Of a DNA stretch of 30,729 bases, positions 18,359 through 29,512 are shown piece after piece; the first letter of the stretch is position 1, and the number at the start of each line of letters is the position of its first letter. Made by a program: the position numbers and the translations under genes. The DNA comes from Nitrosomonas sp. (GTDB taxonomy: Bacteria > Pseudomonadota > Gammaproteobacteria > Burkholderiales > Nitrosomonadaceae). The DNA lies in the NCBI GenBank assembly GCA_016721865.1, contig JADKHF010000043.1:1-30729 (forward strand), read 5' to 3'. Under the pieces are notes generated by a model. It worked only from the letters and a program-made list of their open reading frames with translations, was not told the DNA's origin and did not search any database.

Positions 18359-20939
18359 ATAGTCTAACTTGTAATGTCGGGATTCGACGTGAAAAAGTGC
18401 GTCAACATGTTACGCTCAGCGGTCTTGATTATCTGGAAGTAGGACGGATTGATCAGCTTCTGTCTGACCTGGAAAATCAATGGCATTTGCGGGTTTATTT
18501 TTTGGGCAGAGCTCCGGACGCGCTGGATGAAACCAATATCCGCATCGAAGGCGGATGGCGAATACGAGATATTCAAGTTGTCAGTGTAGACATTCATAAA
18601 GCCAAGCGTATCGAATTTGACGATTCTATGGAAATCGTAGTCGATAAGGCAGGGGATTTTTCCACCTATACCTTGCGGGTGGTTGAGAAGGATGAACAAG
18701 GTCAATGGCAACCGCATTCTGCATTTGATCCTCGTTATAATCGGATTGAATTCAATTTAAAATCGATTGCCCAAATGATCTTGACTGTAAAGCTCAGGTC
18801 ACCTGCCCCGTTGAACCGGCAATAGAACCCGATATCAATTATCTCGCCAAGGATTATGCAAGCTTTAGGCAATTGATTCTGGATCGGCTGGCTCTGATTA
18901 TGCCGGAATGGAAAGAAAGGCATATTCCCGATATCGGCATTGCGTTAGTTGAGGTAATGGCTTATGTTGGCGACCATCTAAGCTATTATCAGGATGCGGT
19001 AGCAACTGAAGCCTATCTCGATACTGCGCGGCAACGGCTTTCGGTACGACGCCATGCGCGGTTGGTCGATTATCAGATGCATGAAGGCTGTAACGCCAGG
19101 ACGTGGTTATGCGTAGAAGTAGAACAAGATTTGACTTCGATAAAACCGTGTGACATTTATTTTATTACCCGCCTTGATGATGCCTTATTTGCGAAAAGCG
19201 TTTTAATATCCAGAGAAGATTTGCAACAATTTCCAGCTTCTCGCTATGAAGTTTTTGAGCCCATCGCTAATGGTGATATCCGTCTTTATAAAGATCACAA
19301 CCGAATCGCATTTTATACGTGGGGGGATCAGCAATGCTGTATTCCCCAGGGCGCAACCAGTGCGACCTTAGTAGGGGAATGGATCCCACCTGAGGCCTCA
19401 TCCGGTCAAGATTCTGAGTGTGAGCCTGCAAAAGATATGGAAACGCAGGAGATCAATTCTGATAAAAGTAAGGCGCTTACAAACATATCACTGGCTAAAT
19501 TGCACCTGAAACCCGGCGATGTTTTACTTTTTGAAGAAGTTATCGACCCTGAAACGGGTTTTCAGCAAGAAGAAATCATCGATCCCGTAACGGGCCGCCT
19601 GAAAGATGCTAATCTTGGCTATCGTAATGACGTTAATCCTAAGCATCGTCATGCGGTTCGTTTGACAACCGTCACAGCAGATATTGATCCTCTGAATGGT
19701 CAACATATAACTCATATCACCTGGGATGAAGAGGACGCGCTACCTTTTCCCTATGCCTCATCCGTATTGGGACCGCCTCCAAAATGCAAAATTATTGAAT
19801 ATGTCAGTATTGTCTGCGGCAATGTTATCCTGGTCGACCATGGACGAACAGTGCATGAGGATTTAGACGACGTGCATAAAGGAGATGTTAGCGAATGCTG
19901 CAAAGACGAAGGCATTTTAGCGGAAAGTATCCACAGGACACGGCGCTACAATCCGGGTTCCAGCAATAAAGTTAGTCAGTCATGATGAAAACACTGGGGA
20001 ACAGACGTGGGTTCCTCAAGCGGATTTGCTGTCCAGCCAAGCTAGCGACTTACAATTCGTTGCGGAACTTGATAATGAAGGACGCGCCCATCTACGTTTT
20101 GGTAACGGGGAATTGGATAGAAAACCTGTGGCAGGTATGAAGTTTCAAGCTAATTATCGCATCGGTAATGGTTTTGCGGGCAATGTCGGCGCTGAGTCTA
20201 TTTCGCATGTGGTTTTTAAAAACAACCAACTGCACGGAATTAAAATTGTCCGTAACCCCATGTCGGCACAAGGCGGAACAGAACGGGAGCCCATTTCCGA
20301 AGTCAGCTTTTTGCTCCCCATGCATTCCCGTAAAGAGTTGCAGAGAGCTGTCATTGCTTAGCGACTATGCCGCCATTGTTTTGCGCGAATTTAAGAACAA
20401 AGTCCAAAACGCCATCGCTAAATTACGCTGGAACGGAAGCTGGTACGAAGTATGGGTTGCCGTCGATCCTTTTGGCCGTGAAGAAGCAGATCAGGCTTTG
20501 CTCGATGAAATTACCTGCCGGCTGCATCGCTATCGGCGCATGGGCCATGACCTCATTGTGAAATCCGCGCAGCGGTACCGCTGGATATCGAACTGGCAAT
20601 TTGCGTTCGGCCAAATTATTTAAGAGGGCATGTTAAAGCTGAATTGTTGAAACTCTTCAGTAACAAAAACTGTCCGACGGTAAGCCGGGATTTTTTTCAT
20701 CCCGATAATTTGACCTTTGGTGATGATGTTTATCTAAGCAGAATCGTTGCCGTGGCCCAATCAGTGCAGGGGATAGAAAGTGTCGAGGTAACCAAAATGC
20801 TGCGCTTTGGCGAGTTGGAAAATAACGAAATAGAAAACGGACTGTTGCCGTTGAGTCCTTTTGAAATCGGCCGATTGATAATGATCCCAGTTTTCCTGAA
20901 AACGGTAAACTGACCCTGGATATGCGAGGTGGAAGATGA
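18355..20939 (+). CDS. Large baseplate J-type protein 1 (Afp11/gp6-like wedge), frameshifted
   Basis: Reconstructed length about 860 residues. After an N-terminal adaptor region the hallmark block EPDINYLAKDYASFRQLILDRL, ERHIPDIGIALVEVMAYVGDHLSYYQDAVATEAYLDTARQR begins near 18830. The later part has RLRFGNGELDRKP-type and IVLREFKNKV, VDPFGREEADQALLDEI, LFSNKNCPTVSRDFFHPDN sequence as in putative baseplate assembly proteins of eCIS. It forms the wedge ring that triggers sheath contraction. Breaks near 18780, 19985, 20360, 20580, 20650 and 20880. The end is fixed by TGA 20937-20939 overlapping the next ATG at 20936. Confidence 0.87.
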
Positions 20940-23900
20940 AAACAAATTGCTGTGATTGTTGTTATCCCGCAATCGTTGATCAAGATGCTTGCGATTGCTG
21001 CGAAGGGATTGAAATTGTTACGCCTTTGTCTACTTACAACCGGCCCGGGTTGTCGGAAATCAACTATCGCATCGGTACTCATGCCAGTTTTCTGGAAACC
21101 ATGACGGCACGTTTGACGGGGTATTATTTAGAAAAGCAGGATGAGCAAGACAACACGAAGAAGGTTTATCCGTTAAAAGGCTTAACGACTCGTGATGCAA
21201 GTGATCCAGTTCTTGCTCTTTTGGACTCCTGGGCAACAGTGGCCGATGTCTTGACGTTTTATCAAGAACGGATTGCCAATGAAGGCTATCTGCGTACCGC
21301 GACCGAACGCCGTTCAATTCTAGAACTGGCTCAGCTGGTGGGGTATAAATTGCGACCAGGAGTGGCTTCCAGTGTCTATCTCGCCTATACGCTTGATGAT
21401 AACGCGAAAGAGGAAGTGATTATTCCCAGAGGTGCGCGTTCGCAAAGTATACCCGGCCCTGGCGAGTTGCCGCAGTCATTTGAAGTAAGCGAAGATCTGA
21501 AGGCTCAGGCCAAGTGGAATAATCTCAAACCCAGGCTGGCGCAGGCGCAAACGCGCTCAACCATAGAAGACAATTCGCGTGTCTACTTAAAAGGCCTTGG
21601 CACCAATTTAAAGGCTAACGATGCCTTGTTGATAGATTTTGACGACGGCATGCCTCTTTTTTTTACACAGGCCTATGATGTTTTGCCGGAGAATGAATGG
21701 GATCGAACGCTGGTGACTTTTATTGAACAATCCCTGTCCCCATTTACTATGGTTCCTGTTGTTGACATTATTCATCAATTGGTTCGGCCCGCCTCGATCC
21801 AGCCAGCAAATCAATTTCAGTTACGGCAAAGCCTGACAGGTCAATTCGCATTGCAGAAAGATGCTTCATTAAAAACTCTCGGCTCCGATATTGGTATTTC
21901 TGCCCTAAGCGCCACAGCCATAAGTAGCAGCAGGCCGGCTGCGCAGGCCGGGTATTCGGTGCTGAGCGCTTTCTCTCCCGCTCTCAAGAATCATTTGGCT
22001 ACGGCAACGGCTAGCGTCAAATTGACTGCTAAAAACATCAATGTTTATCAATTGGGAATTAAGGCCTCTCTTTTTGGTCATAATTTACCCTTACCGACAG
22101 GCGGGCGATGCCCGTCCGACCCCATTAGAATCAACCTAACCTATTCTGATGTCGCAGAGGCCAGTGCAGAAAATTTAACCACCCTAGCTTTGGATGCCGA
22201 ATATCCAAACATAAAAAAAGGTGACCGGGTGGCTATCAAGATAGGCCAGGAACTCGTCCGGTTTGCCAAGGTGGTTGCCGTGGACGCTATCACATTAGGA
22301 GGTACGCCACCCGATAATCTTGCCTTTTTTAGAACATGTCCGACCATTACTACCATTAAAGTTGGACAACGAACAACAACGACCGAATCTGACCCGATAA
22401 AAATGAAAGTCACTGTTTTAAAATTAGATTCTGATTGGAGAAATGCAAGTGACACGAATGTAATCATAAAAAACACGACGGTTTATATCCAGAATGGCAA
22501 TCCTGAGCTTGCCGAAGAACCGATTACCAAGCCCGTCTGCGGAGGCAAGGATGAAACAATCGAGCTGGACGGTTTCTATGACGGCTTGGAAGCCGGAAGA
22601 TGGGTCATTGTTAGCGGGGAAAGGGACGAAGTTGCAGGGGTGAGATTTAGTGAATTGGCGCTATTGGCTTCGGTAACACATGATATCGTGACGGGTTTGC
22701 CCGACGAGAATTTGCACACCTATATTCAATTAGCCAAAAACTGGCTTACTGCTTTAAGCGCGAAACGGTCACGATTCACGGCAACGTTGTCAAGGCCACG
22801 CATGGCGAAACCCGATTGGAGATTTTAGGCAGCGGCGATGGCGCCAAGGCTTTGCAAACCTTTGCGCTCAAACAAAAGCCGTTAACCCATGTATCGTCGG
22901 CCAATCCCTCGGGAATAGACAGTACATTAAAGGTTTTTGTTAATAATATCGAGTGGCAAGAGGCGGATTCCTTAGCCGGGTTACAGGCCAGTGGCCGCGT
23001 CTTTATTAGCCAAACCGATAACGAAGATAAAACTTCGGTGACTTTCGGCAATGGCAAGCAGGGCTCAAGGCTCCCCTACCGGTGTGGAGAATATACGGTC
23101 CGAATATCGCAACGGCATCGGTCAGGCCAGCAATATTAAGGCGGAGCAGGTTTCGCTATTACTGACCAAGCCGCGGGCGTTAAAGAAGTTATCAATCCTT
23201 TGCGCGCATCAGGTGGCGCCGACAGGAAAGTCGTGACCAGGCAAGCAACACGCGCCTTTGGCTGTAAAAGCACTGGATCGATTGGTTTCCACCAGGATTA
23301 TGAGGATTTTTCACGTATTTACGCCGGAATTGGCAAAGCTTATGCGATTGAGCTGAGCGACGGCCGGTTACCATTGATACATGTCACCATCGCCGGTGCC
23401 GGGGACATACCCATTGATGAAAATTCCGACTTATTTAGAAATCTTCGGCAGGCGCTGCATGATTTTGGTGACCCTTTCCAGAAAATACAATTGGCCGTGC
23501 GCGAATTGTTGATGATCGTTATTGAAGCAAGGGTTTGATTTTGCCTGATTATCAACGGAGCCGGTTGTTACTGAGGTTCGTAGCGCATTACTTGATCAAT
23601 TCAGTTTTGAGCGGCGTGAACTGGGTCAGGATGTCTTTTTGAGTGAAATCCTTAGCGCCATGCAGTCGGTCCAGGGTGTTGCTTATGTCGATGTCGATGC
23701 CTTTGGCGGCGTACCTGAAAAACAACCACTAACCGAGGCTGAAATTCAGATATTAACTAATGATGGAACCCTGCCTTTGGTTGACCCGCGCAGGTTATTA
23801 ACTCCTGATGAGATTGCCGATGAGGTATCAAAAATCGTCAATCGGATTCAAAACCTTACGGAAGCCCAGAAAGAGGAATTGTCCGAAAGCGGAGAGCTTC

Positions 23901-24019
23901 GAGTTCCGCAAAGGCTTGTCGTTAATCTGCCGGTCCAGGAAAAGTTTATTCGTCCGGCTCAGCTTGCTTTTTTAAGCCCCGATGTTCCCGCAACTTTGAT
24001 ATTAAATCAGATTAAGTGA
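20936..24019 (+). CDS. Large baseplate J-type protein 2 with cysteine-rich N-terminus, frameshifted
   Basis: Reconstructed length about 1,025 residues; the first 630 codons are one intact frame. The start MKTNCCDCCYPAI followed by CDCCEG puts seven cysteines in the first 25 residues. Then comes the wedge block INYRIGTHASFLETMTARLT, ALLDSWATVADVLTFYQERIANEGYLRTATERRSILELAQLVGYKLRPGVAS. The C-terminal third repeats the same type of signals as protein 1: LDRLVS-type and YEDFSRIYAGIGKAYA, DIPIDENSDLFRNLRQAL, VFLSEILSAMQSVQGVAYVDV. Breaks near 22780, 23065, 23150, 23215, 23270 and 23535. Paired J-type proteins form the baseplate wedge in many eCIS. Confidence 0.86.
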
Positions 24020-24026
24020 GGTTGTC

Positions 24027-26415
24027 ATGCACGATTCAAGAATAGACCGTCTCTATGAGTTGCTTCCGGCTATTTACCGGATGCGGGATGCCGACCAGGG
24101 CGAACCTCTTAAAGCTTTGCTGCAAATCATTTCCGAGCAGGTTAATCTGGTTGAAGACGATATTTTTCAGCTTTATGAGAATTGGTTTATTGAAACCTGC
24201 GAAGATTGGGTGGTTCCATATATTGGAGAGTTGATCGGCTATGTACCGGTGCATGAAGCTGGTGAGCCCTCACCCGGAGCAACCCGGAGGATCAGCTGCG
24301 AAACAAGATCTTGATACCTCGGCGTGAAGTGGCGAATACCATCCGCTACCGTCGGCGCAAAGGTTCATTGGCATTGCTGGAGCAACTGGCGAATGATGTT
24401 GGAGGCTGGCTTAGGCCAGAGCGGTGGAGTTTTATAAATTATTGGGCTGGACGCAAGCTCTGAATTATCAGCATTTGGATCGAGGAAAAACAGTCGATAT
24501 ACGGAATGGTTCCAGCCTCGATCTCATCGATAGTCCATTTGATACGATTGCCCATACGATCGATATTCGCCGCATCAACTCAAATAGATCAACAGGTTAC
24601 TTCAATATTCCCAGCGTTGGTGTATTTGTGTGGCGCTTGAAATCTTATTCAGTCACGAAGACGCCGGCTTATTGCCAGCAGGCTGTTGGAAATCATTGTT
24701 TCACCTTCAGTGTGCTAGGCAATGACAGCCCGCTTTTTTTAAAACCTGAACCGGAAACGGATCCAACACATATTGCTGATGAGTTTAATTTGCCAGTTCC
24801 TATCAGAAGACGCTTGTTCGAAGAACAAAAGACCAAACTTTACGGCGAAGGAAAGAGCCTTCAGATTTGGCTGAGCAGCACGCGTAGAAACCAAACAATC
24901 CTGGAATTGGTGCAGCCGGAACACATTATCGCTGCTGATTTGAGCCATTGGCGTTATCTTCCCCCCAAGGGATTTGTCGCCGTTGACCCTGTGCTTGGTC
25001 GGATCGCATTTCCTTCGAGAAAACCTCCAGGAAAATGTGATGTTCTGGTCAGGTATCATTACGGTTTCAGCTCAGAGCTGGGTGGGGGTGAGTACGATCG
25101 GCCGCTGCCTCAACTTACTTTACATAAACTCTATCGTGTCGGTGCAGACGAAAACAATAAAACCATTAACGCTGCCATCGATCAATGGCGGCAGGAACAA
25201 GCCGGTCAAGTGCAGGAAATAGAACAACAAAAAAACTTAGAAACGCAGTACTGAAATCATGGATAGCAGGATTATACGAAGAAGATTTCGATATCGCGTT
25301 GCAAACCGGTGAAAGTCTGCAGATTAGATCGGCCCTGGGCAAACGGGCGGTGATTGGTCTTTCTGAAAAACACAGGGACGGCCTGAGTCCTTCTCTGCAA
25401 GTTGCGCGTGGCAGCTGTTTTATTCTCGATGGTTTAATTGTGGTCGGGCGTCCTGTTGAGATAAGTGCTATTGAGAGTTCGGATGAAATTGAACAAACCG
25501 ATCAAACCGATCAACAGATCGCTGAGGGCGGGTATCCTATAGCAGGGTCAAAACAGGCGGATATCATCATCCGCCATACAACATTAGTACCTGGCTGGGA
25601 AATAAATGACGACTGCAGTCCTATGGAATCAACGATGGCGAGTTTAAAGTTGTTGGTTTCACATCTATGTGAAAAAATCGAACATAGCATTATCGGTTCA
25701 ATCGAAGTGATCCAGCCGTCAAACCCTTGATTGAAATGGAGGACAGGCAACAAGACGTTGCTGCAGACGAGGGAGTATTAGACTTTCGTTGTCGAAGTAT
25801 CGAAAAAGAAGTCGCGTGGATCCTGTCCAGATATGCATCAGCGACAGTATTCTGGATGCGACTGATCCAGAATTAGAGGCTATAGGGACGCCGGATTGCA
25901 GAGGTCGGTTACGCGATTTTAACTATTTGCGCAGCACCGTATTCGGGCAAATTCAGGTGCATGCCATCGAATTGGCTGAAAATTGCATTTTCGTGGGACG
26001 GATTACCGTGGCAAGACGACAACTGGGTATGCGATTTTGTTATGTGACGCCGGAATCGCGTACGCCTCGCCGCTATCAATGCCAGCCTGATTTGGTAATG
26101 AAAAAGAAAGCCGAGGATCTGAGGCAGGATGCCAAACTAACAAGCTAGACGTGCCTGGCGAAGCCATTATTCCAAGCGGCTCAGGAACGAAGCAACTCGG
26201 GTTCATCCGGTCTTTAATAGTGTTCGCGTGGCATGCCTTTATATTGCCAGTTGGCCGAATGCTGTGCAGAAGAAATTAAACGTGGTGCGGATGATGAGTC
26301 CGAAATGGGGGTTTATCATCATTTATATCAACCCCAGCGGATGGCAAATTTGCGCGTCCGTTTAGACGAATTTATCCCCGCAAGGATGGATGTCGGCATC
26401 ATTTTATCGAGCTAG
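24027..26415 (+). CDS. Phage tail protein I-type wedge/adaptor protein (Afp12-like position), frameshifted
   Basis: The N-terminus DRLYELLPAIYRMRDADQGEPLKALLQIISEQVNLVEDDIFQLYENWFIETCEDWVVPYIGELIG is the tail protein I/eCIS baseplate signature. Later segments contain RYRRRKGSLALLEQLA, KGFVAVDPVLGRIAFP, VRYHYGF, a beta-helix-like middle (GSCFILDGLIVVGRP) and the closing YGMPLYCQLAECC, EIKRGADDESEMGVYHHLYQPQRMANLRVRLDEFIPARMD. All are in the right order, so this is one ~796-residue gene, not five small ones. Breaks near 24280, 24430, 25240, 25640, 25730, 25780, 26145 and 26200. It probably links wedge and periphery of the baseplate. Confidence 0.84.
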
Positions 26416-26424
26416 GAGAACGAC

Positions 26425-27836
26425 ATGAAAGGCGATTTTACAAGAAACACATTTGATCCCGACAAACATTTTTTGCGTGTACTGATGCAACAGGGCAGGG
26501 TTCAACTCGATGCGGATTGGAATGAGCAAGCGTCCATCTTGTTGCATTACATACAAACATTAGCAACGGATCTCATTGGGCCTATGCGGGTCCGAGTGGG
26601 AGGGTTATGGTTTGCCATTTCAACTGGAGACGTTGGAGATTTTAAGATAGGAAAAGGCCGTTATTACGTGAACGGAATTCTTTGTGAGAATGAACGGGAT
26701 GATGTTACTTATTTATCACAGGCTGATTTTCCGCTCTCTGAAAATGATACATTAGTAAATGGCAATTACATCGTGTACCTGGACGTATGGGAACGGCATA
26801 TCAGTTTCGTGGCCGATGACGATATTCGGGAAAAAGCCCTTAACGGCATAGATACCGCGACGCGCTCCAAAGTTGTTTGGCAGGTGAAAGTCTATCCGTT
26901 GATCAATGATCAATATGCATATTGTAACCAAGGCAGCTCATTATTAACTGATAAGGTATTAGCGTTAAGTAAAATTTGCATGAGTGCCAGGGCTAAACAA
27001 GGCCAATCGGTTACCATGCCGTGCCTGACCGAACCCGAAGCTCAATACCGCGGTGCTGAAAATCAGCTCTACCGGGTTGAAATTCATGATAGTAATTTTG
27101 ATATAGATAGTAATGGCGAATTAATAATCCGAGACAAATCAAAATTCTAACATTTAAATTCTCGAGAGAGAATGGATCGTTCATATTTCCTATCAAGAAT
27201 GTAAAACCCGATACAGCATCTGATACTATATTAGTTGAACTGGAACATTTGGGTTGTGATGGCAAGTTGGGTTTGGCCGTTGATGATTGGGTTGAGTATA
27301 TAGATGACAGAATCGACTTGCATGATAAAGCCATGCCATTGATTAAAGTGCAAGTCATTGATTTAATTAATAGAACAGTCACCTTATCAGGAGCGGTTAG
27401 TGTTAATAGTGATGATTTAAGCAAACATCCATTTCTTCGCCGTTGGGACCAAAAAAATGCTAATAAGGTCAATACAGAAGGTGTCATAAAATTGAAAATA
27501 ATACCTGGATTAAATTAGAAGACGGTATTGAAGTGAAGTTGGTTTAATCAAGATGACCCAGTCCGTCGTGGTGATTGCTGGTTGATACCGGCTCGTTATG
27601 CAACAGGTGATGTGATTGGCCAATACTCACTGATGAAAATGGGAATTTTATCAAAGAAAACAATGGTAATTTGATACCTTTAATGCTATCCCCAATGGGA
27701 ACCTTACATCGCTACCGCCATTAGCCATCATAAAGGTAGATGATAGGGGGGGTTTATCCTCAATTCGATTGTCGGCAGTTTTGATCCGCAGTCTTCCTCG
27801 TGCCAATATAATTACTTTCGCTTAGGCTGGGTATAG
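26425..27836 (+). CDS. DUF6519 protein, last gene of the eCIS series (frameshifted)
   Basis: GGAGAACGAC precedes ATG 26425. MKGDFTRNTFDPDKHFLRVLMQQGRVQLDADWNEQASI is the diagnostic opening of DUF6519 proteins, which recur at the end of eCIS loci. Further conserved parts: GKGRYYVNGILCENE, YIVYLDVWERHIS, YRVEIHDS, NGSFIFPIKNV, DDWVEYIDDR, and RRGDCWLIPARYATGDV. Total about 470 residues after correcting breaks near 27145, 27165, 27505, 27545 and 27750. I prefer TAG 27834-27836 as the end (LNSIVGSFDP to FRLGWV) over TAG 27823-27825 in another frame. Function unknown; beta-rich sequence and position suggest a surface or fibre-like attachment, which is inference. Confidence 0.82.
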
Positions 27837-27856
27837 GGACGGATTTAATCTGTCCC
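27836..27856. repeat. Inverted repeat just after the DUF6519 gene
   Basis: gggacggatt-t-aatctgtccc, ten-base arms with one mismatch (a G:T pair in RNA). It begins at the last base of the preferred stop codon. There is no T-run afterwards, so it may be a REP-type palindrome or a weak transcript end for the eCIS operon. Confidence 0.45.
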
Positions 27857-27874
27857 CAAGATGGTCAGTAATCA

Positions 27875-28775
27875 ATGAACGCGGTCTGGTCTTTTTGGAG
27901 CAAGCCTTATTTCGAAGCCCGAAAAAGTATCTGGTGTAGCGAAAAACAGCATTTGTTGTCGTGGATACTATCTGCAGCAAGCCAGAAAGTTTTTTGGAAA
28001 ACTGTATTATTCACAGATGACTATGGTGCGAAAATGCTGGTCGATGGTCTCCAGTTGAGTTCGATGTAGTGAGCACCGCTGGAATTCTCTCAAAGATCAT
28101 GACCAAAGATGGTGGGCGGTAGGTAAAATATTTACTTACAACTTGCAGAAAGAGCCATTCATTCATATTGATAGTGATGTTTTTTTATGGAAACCATTAC
28201 CGGTAAATTCACATACTCCACTTTTCGCCCAGAATCCGGAATACTTTGACATTGGCACGTCTTTTTACATGCCCGAGCGAATAGAATCGCTAGTTAATAA
28301 GCATGGCGGCTGGCTGCCAAAGGAATGGATTTGGTACCTCTCCAGCGGGCAGCAGCAAAAAGCGGAGAGCTGTGGGGTAGGTGGTGGCGCCAACACTGAA
28401 TTTATCAATTATTACTCGAAGCGTGCGCTTGAGACGATTGAACATTCCGCTAATACTACTTTATGGGCAACTCTCTTGGCGAGCAGGTGGAACGAAATAT
28501 CCTGATAGAACAATATTTATTATCTGCATGTATTGAGTATTGCAAAAATCACCAAGACGGCCGGAATCGATATCAGTCTATTGATATTCAATATCTTTTA
28601 ATTCTATGGATGATGCATTGATCCCAGGAAAGCTGCAAATGCCGGATATACTCATTTGATAGCAAACACCAAGAAAAGTGAAGCCCTTGCCAATGATCTC
28701 GATCGAAGAGTAGAAAAAGATTATCCAGAAGCTTTTGAAAAATGTCTGAGATATGTCGAAGGCACAATAAAATAG
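27875..28775 (+). CDS. DUF6734 family protein (glycosyltransferase-like), frameshifted
   Basis: Reconstructed length about 300 residues. NAVWSFWSKPYFEARKSIW, HLLSWILSAAS, LFTDDYGAKMLVDGLQL, RWWAVGKIFTYNLQKEPFIHIDSDVFLWKPLP, FAQNPEYFDIGTSFY, GWLPKEWIWYL, ILIEQYLLSACIEYC, DIQYLFNSMDDALIPG and YTHLIANTKK match DUF6734 throughout. The DSDVF stretch resembles the DxD metal/nucleotide-sugar site of glycosyltransferases, but activity of the family is unproven as far as I know. Breaks near 28070, 28110, 28490, 28600 and 28633; the last two each fit loss of one base from a T-run and an A-run. It lies 38 bases after the eCIS series on the same strand, so it may be a passenger or accessory gene. Confidence 0.75.
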
Positions 28776-28796
28776 AGTGAGGTATGCTGTCAAAAA

Positions 28797-28920
28797 GGCT
28801 CTGTCGCATTAAGCGAGGTCATCAACACATTCGGGTAGACTGTCGACATTGAAAAAATGGGGAGTCTGTATGCTGACTGATAAAAAACTCGGCCGCAAGC
28901 GACCGAGTTTTAGAAGAGGA
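28797..28920 (+). mobile_element. Truncated IS6-family element: terminal repeat plus transposase start
   Basis: ggctctgtcgcattaagcg at 28797-28815 matches the terminal repeat of the IS6 element at 3603 with one mismatch, and the next ~55 bases (aggtcatc, acattcg, tagactgt, gaaaaaatgg) also match with scattered differences. An ATG at 28870 opens MLTDKKLGRKRPSF, an IS6-type transposase start that stops after 17 codons. So this is the promoter-side end of a related but not identical IS6 copy, cut off by other IS sequence. Its orientation is opposite to the upstream IS6 copy. Confidence 0.72.
28884..28911. repeat. 13-bp hairpin inside the IS6 remnant
   Basis: Arms aaaactcggccgc and gcgaccgagtttt, two-base loop, one mismatch in thirteen. 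It lies at the junction between IS6-type sequence and the IS5-type transposase and ends in a short T-run, so it could act as a terminator. It also falls in the first codons of the IS6 transposase frame. Confidence 0.5.
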
Positions 28921-28923
28921 TAG

Positions 28924-29512
28924 TTGCCCAAACCTTCCTTCAATTTCATCCATCACTTTGAGCTGATTTTGTACATACTGACGAATAACTCCTCGTTAGC
29001 ATTACCTGCCGCAGGCCGTCCTGCCTATTCCGGTCTGCTGCTGTTCAAAATGTTGCTGACAGGAATCTGGCACGGTGGACTCAGTGATGAGTCAGTTGAA
29101 GACATGGCTAACGCGAATCTGCACGTGATGCGGTTTTTGGGCCTGAGTCTGGAAGACGATGTTCCGGATCATTCGGTACTGTCTCGTTTCAGGACACGAT
29201 TAACACAAGCACATGCATGGGATGGTTTGCTGGAGAAGATCAATCAACAGATCCAGGAGCACGACATCATGGTGACTCAGGGCTGTCATGTCGACGCCAG
29301 TATTACGCACGCCCGCGTAAACAAAAACCAGGCCATCGTATGAAGTGGTTGCTGACCGAGAGGATCGTGACGATGAAGATGCGAAAAAGGCCATGCGCGT
29401 TATTAAAGTGATTCAGCCCGGTGTAGATACAGAAGCACGCTGGGTTAAGAAAGGTGGAAATCTGTTTTGGTTATAACAGCATACACTGGTTGATAACAAT
29501 GGTTTGGTGTTA
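28924..29512 (+). pseudogene. IS5-family transposase, 5' part (interrupted by an IS630 element)
   Basis: The frame from about 28924 reads GRPAYSGLLLFKMLLTGIWHGGLSDESVEDMANANLHVMRFLGLSLEDDVPDHSVLSRFRTRL and VTQGCHVDASITH, the N-terminal (DUF772) and first catalytic part of an IS5-family DDE transposase; D in HVDASI is the first acidic residue. After a slip near 29335 it continues YEVVADREDRDDEDAKKAMR, TEARWVKKGGKSVFGY and LVDNNGLVL. Reading stops at 29512 where the IS630 element begins, and resumes at 30641. The true start is uncertain; TTG 28924 is only the first codon of the open frame. Confidence 0.82.

Noticed and set aside
24424..26415. Separate genes at 24424, 25185, 25789 and 26233
   Set aside because: Their products are consecutive parts of one tail protein I-type sequence separated by single-base slips.
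5234..27836. Prophage or type VI secretion system
   Set aside because: No capsid, portal, terminase, integrase, TssJLM or ClpV-type gene; AAA+, DUF4255 and DUF4157 genes are typical of eCIS.
5234..28775. Programmed frameshifting as a general feature
   Set aside because: Breaks occur in unrelated genes, in both directions, without consistent slippery sites, including in IS transposases; sequence error or decay is simpler.
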